Shown here: piece after piece, positions 43,888 to 52,831 of the stretch
Layout of the letters: each line of letters starts with the position of its first letter
How positions within the stretch are numbered: the first letter of the stretch is position 1
Origin: Rhizobiales bacterium 63-22
GTDB taxonomy: Bacteria; Pseudomonadota; Alphaproteobacteria; Rhizobiales; Rhizobiaceae
Length of the DNA: 64,000 bases
Assembly (NCBI GenBank): GCA_001898995.1
Contig: MKVZ01000003.1
Location: forward strand, 19,007-83,006
Reading direction: 5' to 3'
Position numbers and translations under genes: made by a program
Notes under the pieces: model-generated
Database searches by the model: none
Told to the model about the DNA's origin: nothing
The model's input: the letters and a program-made list of their open reading frames with translations, nothing else

Positions 43888-45387
43888 ATGCAGGCCGTTC
43901 GGTCCAACGCAAAAGAAGGCGCCACGCCTCTTGCCCGTTTTCGCCGCAGCCTTGAGCGCGACACCCTGATTTCCGATCTGCGCGACGATCTTATCGGCGA
44001 AACGGCCCGGATCGAAGGCCCCTACGGCGTCAGGAACATGGTCTATGCCGACTATGTCGCTTCGGGACGCGCATTGGGAACGATCGAGCGCTTCATTCTG
44101 GACGAGGTGCTGCCCTACTACGCGAACAGCCACACGGAAGCCTCCTATTGCGGAGGCTTCATGACCCGCATGCGCCGCGAGGCGCGCGCGCTGATCGCCG
44201 AATGCTGCGGCGCCGGCGAAAAATATGCGGTGATATTCACCGGTTCCGGCGCAACCTCCGGCATCAACCGCCTCGTCAGGCTGTTCGGCGTGGCCGAGGC
44301 GGTCAGGGCGGGAAAGAAGGTCCGGATCGTCACCGGTCCCTACGAGCATCATTCCAACATCCTGCCATGGCGTGAAACCGGCGCGGAAATCGTCGAACTG
44401 GCCGAGGCGCCGGACGGAGGCCCAGACATGGCGCATCTCGATGCGGTTCTGCACCGGGGCTCGCCCGATCTGACGATATGCACCTTCTCCGCCGCCTCCA
44501 ACATCACAGGCATTACCTGCGATGTCGCGGCCGTGACCCGGATGGTGAAAGCGGCCGGAGCCACGATGATCTGGGATTATGCCGGCGGCGGCCCCTATCT
44601 GCCGATTGCGATGTCGCCGGACGGGTCGGCGGATATCGATGCCGTCGTGGTCTCGCCGCACAAGTTCATCGGCGGTCCCGGCGCATCGGGCATACTGATC
44701 GTCCGCAGGCAGGGCCTCGCCACCGGCAAGCCGTCATGGCCGGGCGGCGGAACGGTGAAGTTCGTGTCGCCCGAAGCCCACGATTACAGCGAAAATCTGG
44801 AGGCACGCGAGGAAGCGGGCACGCCCAATGTGGTCGGCGACATTCGCGCCGCGCTGGTCTTTGCGGTCAAGCATGCCATCGGCGTGAAGGAAATCGAGCG
44901 CCGCAATCGCGCGCTGACCGCGCAGGTGTTCGCGGCATGGAAGGATGTGCCGCGGCTGGAAGTGCTCGGGCTTCCAGATGCGGGCCGCCTGCCCATCTTC
45001 TCCTTCCGGGTCAGGGACGGCAGCGGCGGATATGTCCACCAGCAGCTCGTCACCCGGATGCTGAGCGACAGGTTCGGCATTCAGGCCCGTGGCGGCTGCG
45101 CCTGCGCCGGCCCCTATGTTCACAGGCTGCTGGCCATCGACGCACGGCAATCCCAAGAGATACGGCAGGCCATACTGGCCGGGGACGAACTCCGGAAGCC
45201 CGGCTTCACCCGCCTGAATTTCTGCGTGCTTCTCCCGGACGAGAAGGTGCAATTCATCATCGATTCCGTTGCCCGGCTTGCCGCCGACGCACCGGCATAC
45301 GCGGCGGATTACGACTGCGATCCGTCACGCGCGATCTTCTTCCCGAAAGCGGCTGCGGCGAAAGAGCCTGTCCACGAACAGGCCTGA
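43888..45387 (+). CDS. Class-V aminotransferase/cysteine-desulfurase-like PLP enzyme
   Basis: 499 residues, longer than the usual about 400 for SufS/IscS. The PLP lysine is in VVSPHKFIGGPGASGIL (about residue 261), preceded by CTFSAASNITGITCDV. The Cys motif GGCACAGPYVHRLL (about residues 408-421) lies where desulfurases carry their persulfide cysteine. ATG at 43888 has GGAGG seven bases upstream. It stands alone with a divergent Lrp regulator rather than in a suf/isc operon, so an amino-acid degradation or desulfuration role is more likely than iron-sulfur assembly; the substrate is unknown. Confidence 0.85.
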   Translation: MQAVRSNAKEGATPLARFRRSLERDTLISDLRDDLIGETARIEGPYGVRNMVYADYVASGRALGTIERFILDEVLPYYANSHTEASYCGGFMTRMRREARALIAECCGAGEKYAVIFTGSGATSGINRLVRLFGVAEAVRAGKKVRIVTGPYEHHSNILPWRETGAEIVELAEAPDGGPDMAHLDAVLHRGSPDLTICTFSAASNITGITCDVAAVTRMVKAAGATMIWDYAGGGPYLPIAMSPDGSADIDAVVVSPHKFIGGPGASGILIVRRQGLATGKPSWPGGGTVKFVSPEAHDYSENLEAREEAGTPNVVGDIRAALVFAVKHAIGVKEIERRNRALTAQVFAAWKDVPRLEVLGLPDAGRLPIFSFRVRDGSGGYVHQQLVTRMLSDRFGIQARGGCACAGPYVHRLLAIDARQSQEIRQAILAGDELRKPGFTRLNFCVLLPDEKVQFIIDSVARLAADAPAYAADYDCDPSRAIFFPKAAAAKEPVHEQA

Positions 45388-45418
45388 CGTCGCCGGCTGC
45401 CACCGGTTTCCGTGACCG

Positions 45419-46249
45419 TCAGCCGAACCTTCCGGTGACGTAGGCTTCGGTGCGCGGGCTGGCGGGACGCTGGAAAACCTGCGTCGTCTCGCCGAACTCG
45501 ACAAGTTCGCCGAGATACATGAATGCCGTATACTGCGAGATACGCGCCGCCTGCTGCATGTTGTGCGTCACGATGGCGATGCAGTAATCGTCCTTCAGCT
45601 CGTCGATCAGTTCCTCGATCTTCGCGGTCGAGATCGGATCGAGCGCCGAGGCCGGTTCGTCCAGAAGCAGGACTTCGGGCCGCACCGCGATCGCGCGCGC
45701 GATGCACAGGCGCTGCTGCTGGCCGCCGGAAAGACCCAGGCCCGACTGGTGCAGCTTGTCCTTCACCTCGTCCCAAAGTGCCGCCTCGCGGAGAGCGGCC
45801 TCGACCCGCTTTTCCACCTCGGCTTTCGGCAGGTTCTCGCGCAGGCGGATACCGAAGGCGATGTTGTCCCAGATCGACATCGGAAAGGGCGTCGGCTTCT
45901 GGAAAACCATGCCGATGCGGCTGCGCAGGGTTTCGAGATCCTCGCCCTTCCCCAGAATATCCCGGCCGTCGAGCAACACCTGCCCCGTCACCTTCTGCCC
46001 CGGATAAAGGTCGTACATCCGGTTGAAGATGCGCAGCAGCGTCGATTTTCCGCATCCCGAAGGGCCGATGAAGGCGGTCACGGTGCGGTCCCGCAGCGCC
46101 ATGTCTATCCCTTTCAGCACCTCGTGGCCGTTCTGGTAGGCGAAGCGCAGGTCCCGCGTCTCCAGCTTCGGCGCATGGGCCGGAACGGCGGCGTTCTGTC
46201 CGGCGGCGGCGGGCTGGTTGCCGGACTGGTTGAAAGTCATGGTTTCCAT
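45419..46249 (-). CDS. pstB: Phosphate ABC importer ATPase
   Basis: 276 residues: Walker [10 protein letters not shown], signature [15 protein letters not shown], Walker [15 protein letters not shown]-loop [12 protein letters not shown] with the PstB-specific YLGELVEFG. Powers high-affinity phosphate uptake with PstSCA. The start at 46249 has GGAG upstream and adds a hydrophilic lead of about 30 residues. Last gene of the operon here; no phoU follows, since the next gene is convergent. Confidence 0.96.
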   Translation of the reverse strand: METMTFNQSGNQPAAAGQNAAVPAHAPKLETRDLRFAYQNGHEVLKGIDMALRDRTVTAFIGPSGCGKSTLLRIFNRMYDLYPGQKVTGQVLLDGRDILGKGEDLETLRSRIGMVFQKPTPFPMSIWDNIAFGIRLRENLPKAEVEKRVEAALREAALWDEVKDKLHQSGLGLSGGQQQRLCIARAIAVRPEVLLLDEPASALDPISTAKIEELIDELKDDYCIAIVTHNMQQAARISQYTAFMYLGELVEFGETTQVFQRPASPRTEAYVTGRFG

Positions 46250-46260
46250 GGGAATCTCCG

Positions 46261-47100
46261 TTACGCGTTGCGCGGCGCGCCGCCGAGGGCGCGGGCAATC
46301 ACGTTGATGACGAGAATGGCGAAAGTGACGATCAGCGCTCCGCCCCACGCCATGCTCTGCCAGTCGTTATAGGGGCTCATCGCGAACTGGAAGATCACGG
46401 TGGGCAGGCTCGCCATCGGCGCGTTCATATTGCTGGTCCAGTACTGGTTCGAAAGCGCCGTGAACAGAAGCGGCGCGGTTTCCCCCGCCACCCGCGCGAA
46501 GGCCAGCAGAACGCCCGTGACCAGCCCCGTGCGCGCCGCGCGCCACACCACGGCGGTCATGATCTTCCAGCGCGGCGCGCCGAGTGCGGCCGCCGCCTCG
46601 CGCAGGCCGACCGGCACCAGCGCCAGCATATCCTGCGTGGTGCGCACGATGACCGGCAGGGCGATGATCGCCAGCGCCACCGCCCCGGCCCAGCCGGAGA
46701 AATGCCGCATCGGCACCACCATCACCGCATAGACGAACAGTCCCACCACGATGGAGGGGGCTGCGAGAAGCACATCGTTCACGAAGCCCGCGATCTGGGC
46801 GATGCGCGACCCGCCCGAAAATTCGTTCAGCGCCGTTCCGGCCAGAATGCCGAGCGGCGTGGCGATGGCAAGCCCGGTCAGCGTCATCATGATGGAGCCG
46901 TAGATCGCATTGGCCAGACCGCCCTCCACGCCGGGCGGCGGCGTGCTTTTGAGGAACAGCGAAAGGTTCAGCGCGGACATGCCGCGCACGACCAGCGTGC
47001 CGAGGATCGCGACCAGCACGATCAGCCCCAGCACCGTCGCGGCGGTGGCGGCGATCATGGCGATACGGTTCTTGAGCCTGCGGCGTTCGAGACGGGTCAT
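46261..47100 (-). CDS. pstA: Phosphate ABC importer permease PstA
   Basis: 279 residues, six helices; [20 protein letters not shown] is the EAA loop, and [20 protein letters not shown] is typical of PstA. One base after pstC and 11 bp before pstB. Confidence 0.95.
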   Translation of the reverse strand: MTRLERRRLKNRIAMIAATAATVLGLIVLVAILGTLVVRGMSALNLSLFLKSTPPPGVEGGLANAIYGSIMMTLTGLAIATPLGILAGTALNEFSGGSRIAQIAGFVNDVLLAAPSIVVGLFVYAVMVVPMRHFSGWAGAVALAIIALPVIVRTTQDMLALVPVGLREAAAALGAPRWKIMTAVVWRAARTGLVTGVLLAFARVAGETAPLLFTALSNQYWTSNMNAPMASLPTVIFQFAMSPYNDWQSMAWGGALIVTFAILVINVIARALGGAPRNA

Positions 47101-47101
47101 G

Positions 47102-48064
47102 TCAGTTCTCCCCGCGCGCGATCATCCAGCGCGCCAGCCCCAGAACGAGGAACGTGATGACGGACAGGATCAGGCCGAGCGCGATCAGGCTGGATGTATA
47201 GAGATCGGAAGTCGCCTCGGAGAATTCATTGGCGATGGAGGCCGAGATGGTCGTCGCCGGCGCCAGAAGCGAAGCCGCGATGCGGTGCGAATTACCGATC
47301 ACGAAGGTGACCGCCATCGTTTCGCCGAGCGCGCGGCCGAGGCCGAGCATCACGCCGCCCACAAGACCGCGGCGGCAATAGGGAATGACGATGCGGCGCA
47401 CCACTTCCCAGCGCGTCATGCCCATGCCGTAGGCGGATTCGCGCAGGAGCGTAGGCACCGTGGAGAAGACGTCGCGGGTGATCGCGGTGATGAAGGGCAA
47501 TGCCATGATCGCCAGCACGATCCCCGCCGTCAGCATGCCGACGCCATAGGGCGCGCCCCTGAACAGCATACCGATCCATGGAACCTGCCCGAGCGTGCCG
47601 TTGAGGAACGGCTGCACCGTGCTCTGCATGATCGGCGCCAGCACGAAGAAGCCCCAGAGTCCGAAGATGATCGAGGGAATGCCGGCCAGAAGTTCGATCA
47701 TCGTGCCGATGGGGCGGCGCAGCGCCTCGGGACAAAGCTCGGTCAGGAAGATCGCGATCCCGAAGCCGAGGGGTACCGCGATCACCATCGCGATGGCCGA
47801 GGTGACGAGCGTGCCGTAGATGGGCGCTGCGGCGCCGAATATTTCCTTGGCGGGACTCCAGTCTTGCGTCCAGACGAAGGCCGGGCCGAAAGCGTGAAAG
47901 GCTGGCGCGGCCCCGAAGGCAAGCGCCACCAGCACGGCGACCAGCGTCAATACGACGATCGCTGCCGACAGGCGCGCGAGACCGACGAAGCCGCGATCCT
48001 CCAGCCGGTGGCGGCGGGCGCTGCTGGTATGGCCGGAAATATCCGTGGATGTAACCGAAGACAT
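47102..48064 (-). CDS. pstC: Phosphate ABC importer permease PstC
   Basis: 320 residues with six helices; conserved ELLAGIPSIIFGLWGFFVLA and the EAA loop LRESAYGMGMTRWEVVRRIV. Pairs with PstA to form the inner-membrane channel. About 66 bp after pstS. Confidence 0.95.
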   Translation of the reverse strand: MSSVTSTDISGHTSSARRHRLEDRGFVGLARLSAAIVVLTLVAVLVALAFGAAPAFHAFGPAFVWTQDWSPAKEIFGAAAPIYGTLVTSAIAMVIAVPLGFGIAIFLTELCPEALRRPIGTMIELLAGIPSIIFGLWGFFVLAPIMQSTVQPFLNGTLGQVPWIGMLFRGAPYGVGMLTAGIVLAIMALPFITAITRDVFSTVPTLLRESAYGMGMTRWEVVRRIVIPYCRRGLVGGVMLGLGRALGETMAVTFVIGNSHRIAASLLAPATTISASIANEFSEATSDLYTSSLIALGLILSVITFLVLGLARWMIARGEN

Positions 48065-48130
48065 GAATGACCTGACCGGAAAAGCGGGCGCGGACGAGCC
48101 GCACCCGCAACAAAGGATGGCCTTAGCGGA

Positions 48131-49183
48131 TTACTTGGCCGCGGTGAAAACCGGCTTGCCGTTCGCGGTGATGCCGCTCCAGGAAGCCTCGATCAGTTTC
48201 ACGACCGAATCCGGGATCGCCACATAGTCGAGTTGCGCCGCTTCCTTGGTGCCGTTGTGATAGACCCAATGGAAGAACTTCAGCGCTTCGGCGGCAGCGG
48301 CCGGATCGGACGGTTTCGCATGGATCATGACCCAGGTCGAGGCGGCGATCGGCCAGCTCGTGGCGCCCGGCTGATTGGTGATCACGACGTGGAAGTTCTT
48401 CGTGCCGGCCCAGTCGGCGTTGGCGGCGGCGGCGGCGAACGTGTGGAGAGAAGGCGTGACGACCTTGCCCGCCTCGTTCACCATCTTGGCGAAGCCGAGC
48501 TTGTTCTGCACGATATAGGCATATTCGTTATAGCCGACCGCGCCCGGCGTCTGCTTGACCGTATTGGCCACGCCTTCCGAACCCTTGGCGCCGAGGCCGA
48601 CGGGCCATTCGACGGCGGTGTCCGAGCCGACTTTCGTCTTCCACGAGGGCGAGACCTTGCTCAGATAATCGGTGAAATTGAAGGTCGTGCCGGAACCGTC
48701 CGAGCGGTGGACGACGACGATGGGCTGGCTCGGCAGCTTCAGCTTCTTGTTCAGCGCCGCGATGGCCGGGTCGTTCCACTCCGTGATCGAACCCTCGAAG
48801 ATGCCGGCCAGCGTCTTGCCGTCCAGCACGAGTTCGCCCGGCTTCACGCCCTGAATGTTATACATGGGCACGATGCCGCCCATGATCATCGGGAACTGCA
48901 CAAGGCCGTTCTTTTCGAGTTCCGCGTCGTCGAGCGGCTTGTCCGAAGCACCGAAGGTGACAGTGCCGGCCTCGACCTGCTTGATGCCGCCGCCGGAGCC
49001 GATCGACTGGTAGTTCAGCGCATTGCCGGTCTTTTCCTTGTAAGTGGCGCCCCACTTGGAGAAGACGGGATAGATGAAGCTGGATCCCGCGCCCGATATA
49101 TCGGCGGCGAAGGCGGTGGTGGACATCATTACGCCAAGGATGCCGATGGCGGCGCCTTTCAGCATATTGTGCATGACGGTCAT
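48131..49183 (-). CDS. pstS: Periplasmic phosphate-binding protein
   Basis: 350 residues; signal peptide [20 protein letters not shown] then [18 protein letters not shown]. Phosphate ligands are in [16 protein letters not shown] and [12 protein letters not shown]. Start at 49183 has AGGAG seven bases upstream; an ATG at 49204 would add seven residues. Preceded by two tandem Pho boxes, so it is the lead gene of a phosphate-starvation operon. Confidence 0.96.
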   Translation of the reverse strand: MTVMHNMLKGAAIGILGVMMSTTAFAADISGAGSSFIYPVFSKWGATYKEKTGNALNYQSIGSGGGIKQVEAGTVTFGASDKPLDDAELEKNGLVQFPMIMGGIVPMYNIQGVKPGELVLDGKTLAGIFEGSITEWNDPAIAALNKKLKLPSQPIVVVHRSDGSGTTFNFTDYLSKVSPSWKTKVGSDTAVEWPVGLGAKGSEGVANTVKQTPGAVGYNEYAYIVQNKLGFAKMVNEAGKVVTPSLHTFAAAAANADWAGTKNFHVVITNQPGATSWPIAASTWVMIHAKPSDPAAAAEALKFFHWVYHNGTKEAAQLDYVAIPDSVVKLIEASWSGITANGKPVFTAAK

Positions 49184-49255
49184 GGTTTTTCTCCTGATGT
49201 GCAACGAACGGGCACTGGATTGCTCCGGCTGGCCGAGCGGACATTAGCCCCGGCG

Positions 49256-49296
49256 CGTGACAGTCAGGTGACAGTAGATTTACAGTTTCATGACAG
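49256..49296 (-). promoter_or_regulatory. Two tandem Pho boxes before pstS
   Basis: On the minus strand CTGTCATGAAACTGTAAAT (49296-49278) and CTGTCACCTGACTGTCACG (49274-49256). The four half sites stand in register, each box starting 22 bp after the other. They lie 73 bp and more before the pstS start, in the same direction. Confidence 0.85.
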
Positions 49297-49299
49297 CGG

Positions 49300-50000
49300 C
49301 GCCGACCCGGTGAAACGGTCCGTTTTGAAGCAGGCTGCGGGGTTCCGGGGCGAACGGGTTCGGGTGACAGTCCGGCTCCCTGCGAAGGCGGCGCCATGGC
49401 CGCCGGCGGGCCACGGCTGTCGTGGTGAAAGCGCTCCTACAGGGGCTTCATCGCCGCGTTTTCACCGATCAGGCACCCTTTTTTCATCCCATTGGAAAAC
49501 AACGGAATTTTCTCGTTTACAAAACCCAATCGACCACTTGGTTTTGCTGGCGGGACTCGACCCATCCACTGATTCTGGGAGAAAGGGAGACGCCGTAAAG
49601 CCCGATTTCGATTGCGTCATCCAACATCTATATCTATAGCGCAATTCGGGCCGGAAATCCAGCCTCAAGCGCCGCGCCCGGCAAAATAATCGCATTCGCC
49701 GTTCCTGCCGCCGACAGGTCCGCATGATAGAATCCTGCTGCGGACCGGACGGAAACAAATGGCTCGACGAGATGTCACCCGCCGGCGGTCATCGAGGCGG
49801 GAAACAGGAAACGAGACGAAGATCACAGCCCCTCCCCCATCTCCATTTCGATATAAACCGGCCCGGAAATGCAGACGCAGCCGCGCCCGAAACAGCCGTC
49901 CTTCTGGAAAGGCGATTCGCAGGCCGATGGAACAGCGCCTCGGAGCAGAAATAACGGTTCATTCTCCGCCCTTTCCTCCCCGCAGCCATGACTGACGTGA
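49300..50000. other. Long non-coding spacer between pstS and repA
   Basis: About 0.7 kb without a convincing gene on either strand; open frames here are short and have no family look. It contains AT-rich tracts near 49480-49530 and could hold replication or partition elements, or the repA promoter region further right. Confidence 0.4.
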
Positions 50001-50014
50001 TAGACTGCCGTCTA
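50001..50014. promoter_or_regulatory. TAGAC-N4-GTCTA palindrome upstream of repA
   Basis: TAGACTGCCGTCTA, nearly identical to the palindrome at 51495-51512 between repA and repB. Candidate RepA or RepB (parS) binding site. Confidence 0.5.
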
Positions 50015-50148
50015 ATTTCGTGAAAGCGCTTTGAATCCAGATGGATACGGGAAATCGATTCGGGCCGGTGAAATTTTTCCGCTTTTCGGCCTTGCCGCTC
50101 ATACTTTGTTAATTCGGGCACCCCTTGCGACTCGCAGAGAATCGGACA

Positions 50149-50191
50149 TAATGACGGTATTCAGGCGGTATCTGCTTTAGTGCCGTCATTA
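50149..50191. promoter_or_regulatory. Inverted repeat at the repA promoter/leader
   Basis: TAATGACGG and CCGTCATTA, perfect 9-bp arms 25 bp apart, ending 14 bp before the repA start. Likely the operator where RepA represses its own operon. Confidence 0.5.
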
Positions 50192-50205
50192 AGGATCGTA
50201 ATTCC

Positions 50206-51399
50206 ATGAATATCGCAAATCCGGCAGCGGCCCTGTCGTTTGACGACATGATATTGATGCAGGGGCGGGAGATTTCCCGCAAGCTCAATATGCTGCGTCA
50301 TGAGAATTTTCCGCCGGATGCGCGCAAGGGTCTTCGCCAGTTCTCCATGGCGGAGGCCGCCTATTTCCTCGGCGTCTCGCCCAGCAATCTGAAGAAGCTG
50401 CATCTCGAAGGCAAGGCGGTGGAGCCGACCATCCTGTCGGGCGGCCGCCGCGCCTACAGCGCCGAACAGATTCAGGAATTGCGGCGCTGGCTGGACCAGA
50501 ACGGGCGCGCCGAGGTGAAACGCTATGTGCCGCACCGGCGCGGAAGCGAGAAATTGCAGGTCGTCGCCGTCGTCAATTTCAAGGGCGGATCGGGCAAGAC
50601 CACCACGGCCGCGCATCTGGCGCAGCATCTGGCGCTGACCGGCCATCGCGTTCTCGCCATCGATCTCGACCCCCAGGCGTCCTTTTCCGCCCTGCACGGC
50701 ATCCAGCCGGAACTGGACGAATTCCCATCGCTCTATGAGGCCATCCGCTACGACAGCGAGAGAAAGCCGATCCGCGACGTGATCCGCCGCACCAACTTTC
50801 CCGGCCTCGATATCATTCCGGCCATGCTGGAATTGCAGGAATACGAATACGATACGCCGCTCGCCATGCAGAATGGCGGCGAGGGCAAGATGTTCTGGAA
50901 CCGCATCGCCAAAGCGCTGTCGGATGTGGACGCCGATTACGACGTGGTGGTCATCGACTGCCCGCCGCAGCTGGGTTATCTCACGCTGACGGCGCTTTCG
51001 GCTGCCACCTCGGTGCTGATCACCGTGCATCCGCAGATGCTCGACCTCATGTCCATGTCGCAATTCCTGCTCATGCTTGGCGATATTCTCAAGACCGTGC
51101 GGCAGGCGGGCGGCCCGGTGCAGCTCGACTGGTTCCGCTATCTCATCACCCGCTACGAGCCGACCGACGTGCCGCAGGCGCAGATGGTCGGCTTCATGCA
51201 GAGCATGCTGGCCTCGCATATGCTGAAGCATCAGATGCTGAAATCCACCGCCATCTCCGATGCCGGCCTCACTAAGCAGACGCTTTACGAGGTCGATCGC
51301 AGCACCATGATCCGCGGCACCTACGACCGTGCCATCGAAGCCATGGAAGCTGTCAATTCGGAAATTCGCGGCCTGATCCATGAGGCGTGGGGGCGCTAA
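50206..51399 (+). CDS. repA: Plasmid partition ATPase RepA
   Basis: 397 residues. N-terminal MerR-like DNA-binding part (FSMAEAAYFLGVSPSNLKKL) followed by a ParA Walker ATPase: deviant Walker A FKGGSGKTTTA (about residue 127), DLDPQAS, and VVIDCPPQLGYLTLTA. It segregates the replicon and represses repABC. First gene of the repABC operon, with an inverted repeat in its leader. Confidence 0.95.
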   Translation: MNIANPAAALSFDDMILMQGREISRKLNMLRHENFPPDARKGLRQFSMAEAAYFLGVSPSNLKKLHLEGKAVEPTILSGGRRAYSAEQIQELRRWLDQNGRAEVKRYVPHRRGSEKLQVVAVVNFKGGSGKTTTAAHLAQHLALTGHRVLAIDLDPQASFSALHGIQPELDEFPSLYEAIRYDSERKPIRDVIRRTNFPGLDIIPAMLELQEYEYDTPLAMQNGGEGKMFWNRIAKALSDVDADYDVVVIDCPPQLGYLTLTALSAATSVLITVHPQMLDLMSMSQFLLMLGDILKTVRQAGGPVQLDWFRYLITRYEPTDVPQAQMVGFMQSMLASHMLKHQMLKSTAISDAGLTKQTLYEVDRSTMIRGTYDRAIEAMEAVNSEIRGLIHEAWGR

Positions 51400-51400
51400 A

Positions 51401-51452
51401 GCATGTCGCGCAAAAGTGGAACCGGTTTTGCGATAACGACATGCGTAAAACA
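51401..51452. repeat. Dispersed palindromic intergenic repeat (copy 3)
   Basis: GCATGTCGCGCAAAAGTGGA opens and CGATAACGACATGC closes a palindrome-like element around ACCGGTTTTG. Inverted match to 55497-55548. It lies directly after the repA stop. Confidence 0.7.
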
Positions 51453-51494
51453 GAGACCTGAAGCCGGAAAGCGATCGACAAGATCGCGGCGCGC

Positions 51495-51512
51495 TTTAGA
51501 CCGCCGTCTAAA
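51495..51512. promoter_or_regulatory. TAGAC-N4-GTCTA palindrome between repA and repB
   Basis: TTTAGACCGCCGTCTAAA, a perfect 7-bp-arm palindrome. The same core occurs at 50001-50014. Position in the repA-repB gap is one of the usual places for parS in repABC replicons, although the sequence is not the common GTT-N4-GC-N4-AAC type. Confidence 0.55.
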
Positions 51513-51563
51513 ATGGAAAACGTGAAATAAAATCAGGCGGATCGCCTGTTCGAGGATTAGAGA

Positions 51564-52550
51564 ATGGCACGCAAGAACATCTTTGAGAGCGTGATGCGAG
51601 ACGAGCCGGAAGCGGAGAGGCCCGCCGAGCCGTCCGAAGGCTCGGCGCGCCGTTTCGGCGCCGCCAAGTCGCTCTCCGCCTCGATCGATGAACTGGCGAA
51701 GCAGGCCGCGCGCAATCTCGACGGCGAAACCGTGGTCGAACTCGACCCTGCAAGCCTCGACGAATCCTTTGTCGCCGACCGCCTGCCGCAGCAGGACGAC
51801 GCCGAATATGGCGAGTTGCTGGAAGCCATCCGCGAGCGCGGGCAGGACAGCCCCATTCTGGTGCGCCCGCATCCTTCCGTGAGCGGACGCTATATGATCG
51901 TGTTCGGCCATCGCCGCGCGCGTGTGGCGCGTGAGCTTGGCCGCACGGTCAAGGCGGTCATCCGGCCGCTGGCCGATCTCGAACATATATTGAGCCAGGG
52001 GCAGGAAAATACCGCCCGCGCCAATCTGAGCTTCATCGAGCGGGTCCTGTTTGCCGCCAAGCTGGAGGCGCTGGGCTACGAACGCGAGGCGATACAGGCC
52101 GCGCTCACCGTCGATTACCAGACGCTGTCCAAGATGCTCACCATTCCGAAATCCGTTCCGGAAGCGCTCCTGCGCGCCATCGGCCCGGCCAGAGGCATCG
52201 GCCGCGACCGCTGGCTGGAACTGCGCAAGCTGATCGAAATGCCCGGCAAGAAGGAGCAGGCGGAAGCGTTGCTGGAGAGCGAGACCTTCCGCGACGCCGC
52301 GTCCGCCGAGCGGTTCGAGCAGCTTTACAACCATCTGAAAGGGGCAGGGCGCAAAAAGCGTGTCACCAAGGCCGCATCGCGGCCCGGCGCGGTATGGACG
52401 GCTGCGGACAAATCGGTCAGCGCCGTCATCCACAGCACCGGCAAATCCGCGACGCTGGCGCTGGGTGCCGCCAACGGGCCGCGTTTTGCCCACTGGCTTT
52501 CCCGCAATCTGGACCGGCTTTATGCCTCCTTCCAGAGCGAAGAGAAATGA
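51564..52550 (+). CDS. repB: Plasmid partition protein RepB (ParB family)
   Basis: 328 residues. ParB nuclease-like N-terminal domain with GQDSPILVRPHP and the arginine box FGHRRARVARELG, then the helix-turn-helix (NTARANLSFIERVLFAAKLE, YQTLSKMLTIPKS). It binds centromere-like parS sites and works with RepA. Start has GAGGA seven bases upstream. Confidence 0.95.
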   Translation: MARKNIFESVMRDEPEAERPAEPSEGSARRFGAAKSLSASIDELAKQAARNLDGETVVELDPASLDESFVADRLPQQDDAEYGELLEAIRERGQDSPILVRPHPSVSGRYMIVFGHRRARVARELGRTVKAVIRPLADLEHILSQGQENTARANLSFIERVLFAAKLEALGYEREAIQAALTVDYQTLSKMLTIPKSVPEALLRAIGPARGIGRDRWLELRKLIEMPGKKEQAEALLESETFRDAASAERFEQLYNHLKGAGRKKRVTKAASRPGAVWTAADKSVSAVIHSTGKSATLALGAANGPRFAHWLSRNLDRLYASFQSEEK

Positions 52551-52687
52551 GTACGCGTGAAAAAACTTATCCCCGCTGTCCGGGCATCGCTTAGTCTGTC
52601 CGCGTGTGAAGCGTAAACAGGGCATCGAACCCGAAATTCGGTGCCGGAAAAGGAACAATCGAAGGAAGAGGAACGAGAGAGCAAAAG

Positions 52688-52738
52688 AAAAAGGCCCCCA
52701 AACGTCGCCGTGTGGAAGCCCTTCTCATCGGTTTAGCA
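52688..52738 (-). ncRNA. repABC antisense counter-transcript RNA (incompatibility RNA)
   Basis: In the repB-repC gap, minus strand: a promoter TTGACA (52772-52767), 17 bp, GATTCT (52749-52744), then about 50 nt ending in a stem GGCTTCC/GGGGGCC (two G-U pairs) with loop ACACGGCGACGTTT and TTTTT. This is the place and structure of the small antisense RNA that limits RepC translation and sets copy number in repABC replicons. Ends are approximate. Confidence 0.8.
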
Positions 52739-52831
52739 GCTAGAGAATCGCAAATCCACGAATCACTGTCAAGTGCTATCAGCGTCATTCTGGCGGACGG
52801 ATTTCTTTTGCCTTGCGAGAGGTGAAAGACA

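Noticed and set aside
46910..48070. 386-codon plus-strand frame across pstA/pstC
   Set aside because: Antisense of two well-defined permeases.
49462..49954. Small open frames in the pstS-repA spacer
   Set aside because: No ribosome sites, no family features, and frames on both strands overlap; treated as non-coding.
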